DNA of 64,000 nt from Acidovorax sp. SUPP3334 (GTDB lineage Bacteria; Pseudomonadota; Gammaproteobacteria; Burkholderiales; Burkholderiaceae_C), in contig NZ_BQXQ01000019.1 of NCBI RefSeq assembly GCF_030159055.1, positions 30,190-94,189 of the forward strand, written 5' to 3'. Each line of letters starts with the position of its first letter. The stretch's first letter is position 1. The position numbers were made by a program, and so were the translations under genes. Below are positions 63,821-64,000 of the stretch, piece after piece. The notes beneath the pieces are model-generated. The model was not told the origin of the DNA and made no database searches. It saw nothing but the letters and a program-made list of their open reading frames with translations.

Positions 63821-64000
63821 ATGTCCGAGACCGATTTCTGGCGCCAGCCGCTGGCCGAGATGATCGATCCGCGCCACCCGCTGGCGGTGCTGGCTGCCCG
63901 GCTGCCCTGGGCGCAGATCGAGGCGGCGTTGGCGCCGCACTTTGCCCGCCATGTGCGTGAGGGCCGCGCCGTTGCGCAGGACGATCTGTTCGGCCCATCG
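63821..64000 (+). CDS. IS5-type transposase, N-terminal part (cut by window end)
   Basis: The frame starts at ATG 63821 and stays open to the window end (60 codons). MSETDFWRQPLAEMIDPRHP followed by LAVLAARLPWAQIEAALAPH and DDLFGP match the N-terminal domain of IS5-family (IS5/IS1182-like) transposases. The left end of the element should lie between the tRNA-Pro terminator and this start, possibly near 63704, but I could not fix it because the right end is outside the window. Confidence 0.85.
   Translation, partial: MSETDFWRQPLAEMIDPRHPLAVLAARLPWAQIEAALAPHFARHVREGRAVAQDDLFGPS

Overview
The window reads as chromosome of a GC-rich betaproteobacterium of the Comamonadaceae (Acidovorax/Paracidovorax or a close relative). 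The reasons are the gene orders smpB/ratA-rnfH-guaBA and thrS-infC-rpmI-rplT-pheS-pheT-ihfA-merR-tRNA-Pro, a PutA divergent from an Lrp-type regulator, hemP next to tonB-exbB-exbD, and short TAGC/GCGCTAG intergenic repeats of a kind I recall from this family. The species assignment is inference.

Layout. 1-1.4 kb: 3' end of a cyanophycin synthetase gene, translationally coupled to creA. 1.45-2.56 kb: an intact IS630-type insertion sequence. 2.7-11 kb: housekeeping genes (a 3-hydroxyisobutyryl-CoA hydrolase-like enzyme; a COG4315 lipoprotein/ECF sigma/anti-sigma operon; smpB, ratA, rnfH; guaB and guaA). 11.1-37 kb: a complete type VI secretion (T6SS) locus. hcp is on the minus strand and a long plus-strand run carries kinase, PEGA/TPR protein, tssQ, tagH/fha, PP2C phosphatase, tssJ, tssK, tssL, tssM, tagF, tssA, tssB, tssC, tagJ, tssE, tssF, tssG and tssH. 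No vgrG, PAAR or effector gene is in the window. 37-38.3 kb: a Fur-box region and a DUF2325 gene. 38.6-43 kb: putA with its divergent Lrp regulator. 43-46.8 kb: rlmD, small exported proteins, a Bax-inhibitor-1 protein and a GlcG/HbpS-like protein. 46.9-50 kb: an IS4 remnant and an iron/heme block (hemP, exbD, exbB, tonB, a small membrane ORF, bfd). 50-54 kb: a SWIB-domain protein, two EamA exporters flanking an Lrp regulator, and a gamma-glutamylcyclotransferase-like protein. 54-55.4 kb: aceA. 55.6-63.7 kb: the translation gene cluster and tRNA-Pro(GGG). The window ends inside the 5' part of an IS5-type transposase gene.

How the genes work together. The T6SS block carries all core parts: membrane complex TssJ/L/M, baseplate TssK/E/F/G/A, sheath TssB/C, tube Hcp and recycling ATPase TssH. 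It also carries a full threonine-phosphorylation switch (kinase, PP2C phosphatase, FHA protein, TagF). The kinase and the next gene share a C-terminal PEGA-like module. That second protein also shares a TPR-like region with the TssQ lipoprotein, which suggests a periplasmic sensing chain. The iron block is bracketed by Fur-box-like sites. The 3' untranslated region of hemP is duplicated about 10 kb away next to another Fur box but without hemP, which makes a candidate iron-responsive small RNA.

Other signals are regulatory. A 105-bp IS630-derived miniature element supplies the first base of an Lrp regulator's start codon. infC appears to start at AUC. Three consecutive hairpins precede rpmI-rplT, and paired palindromes precede aceA.
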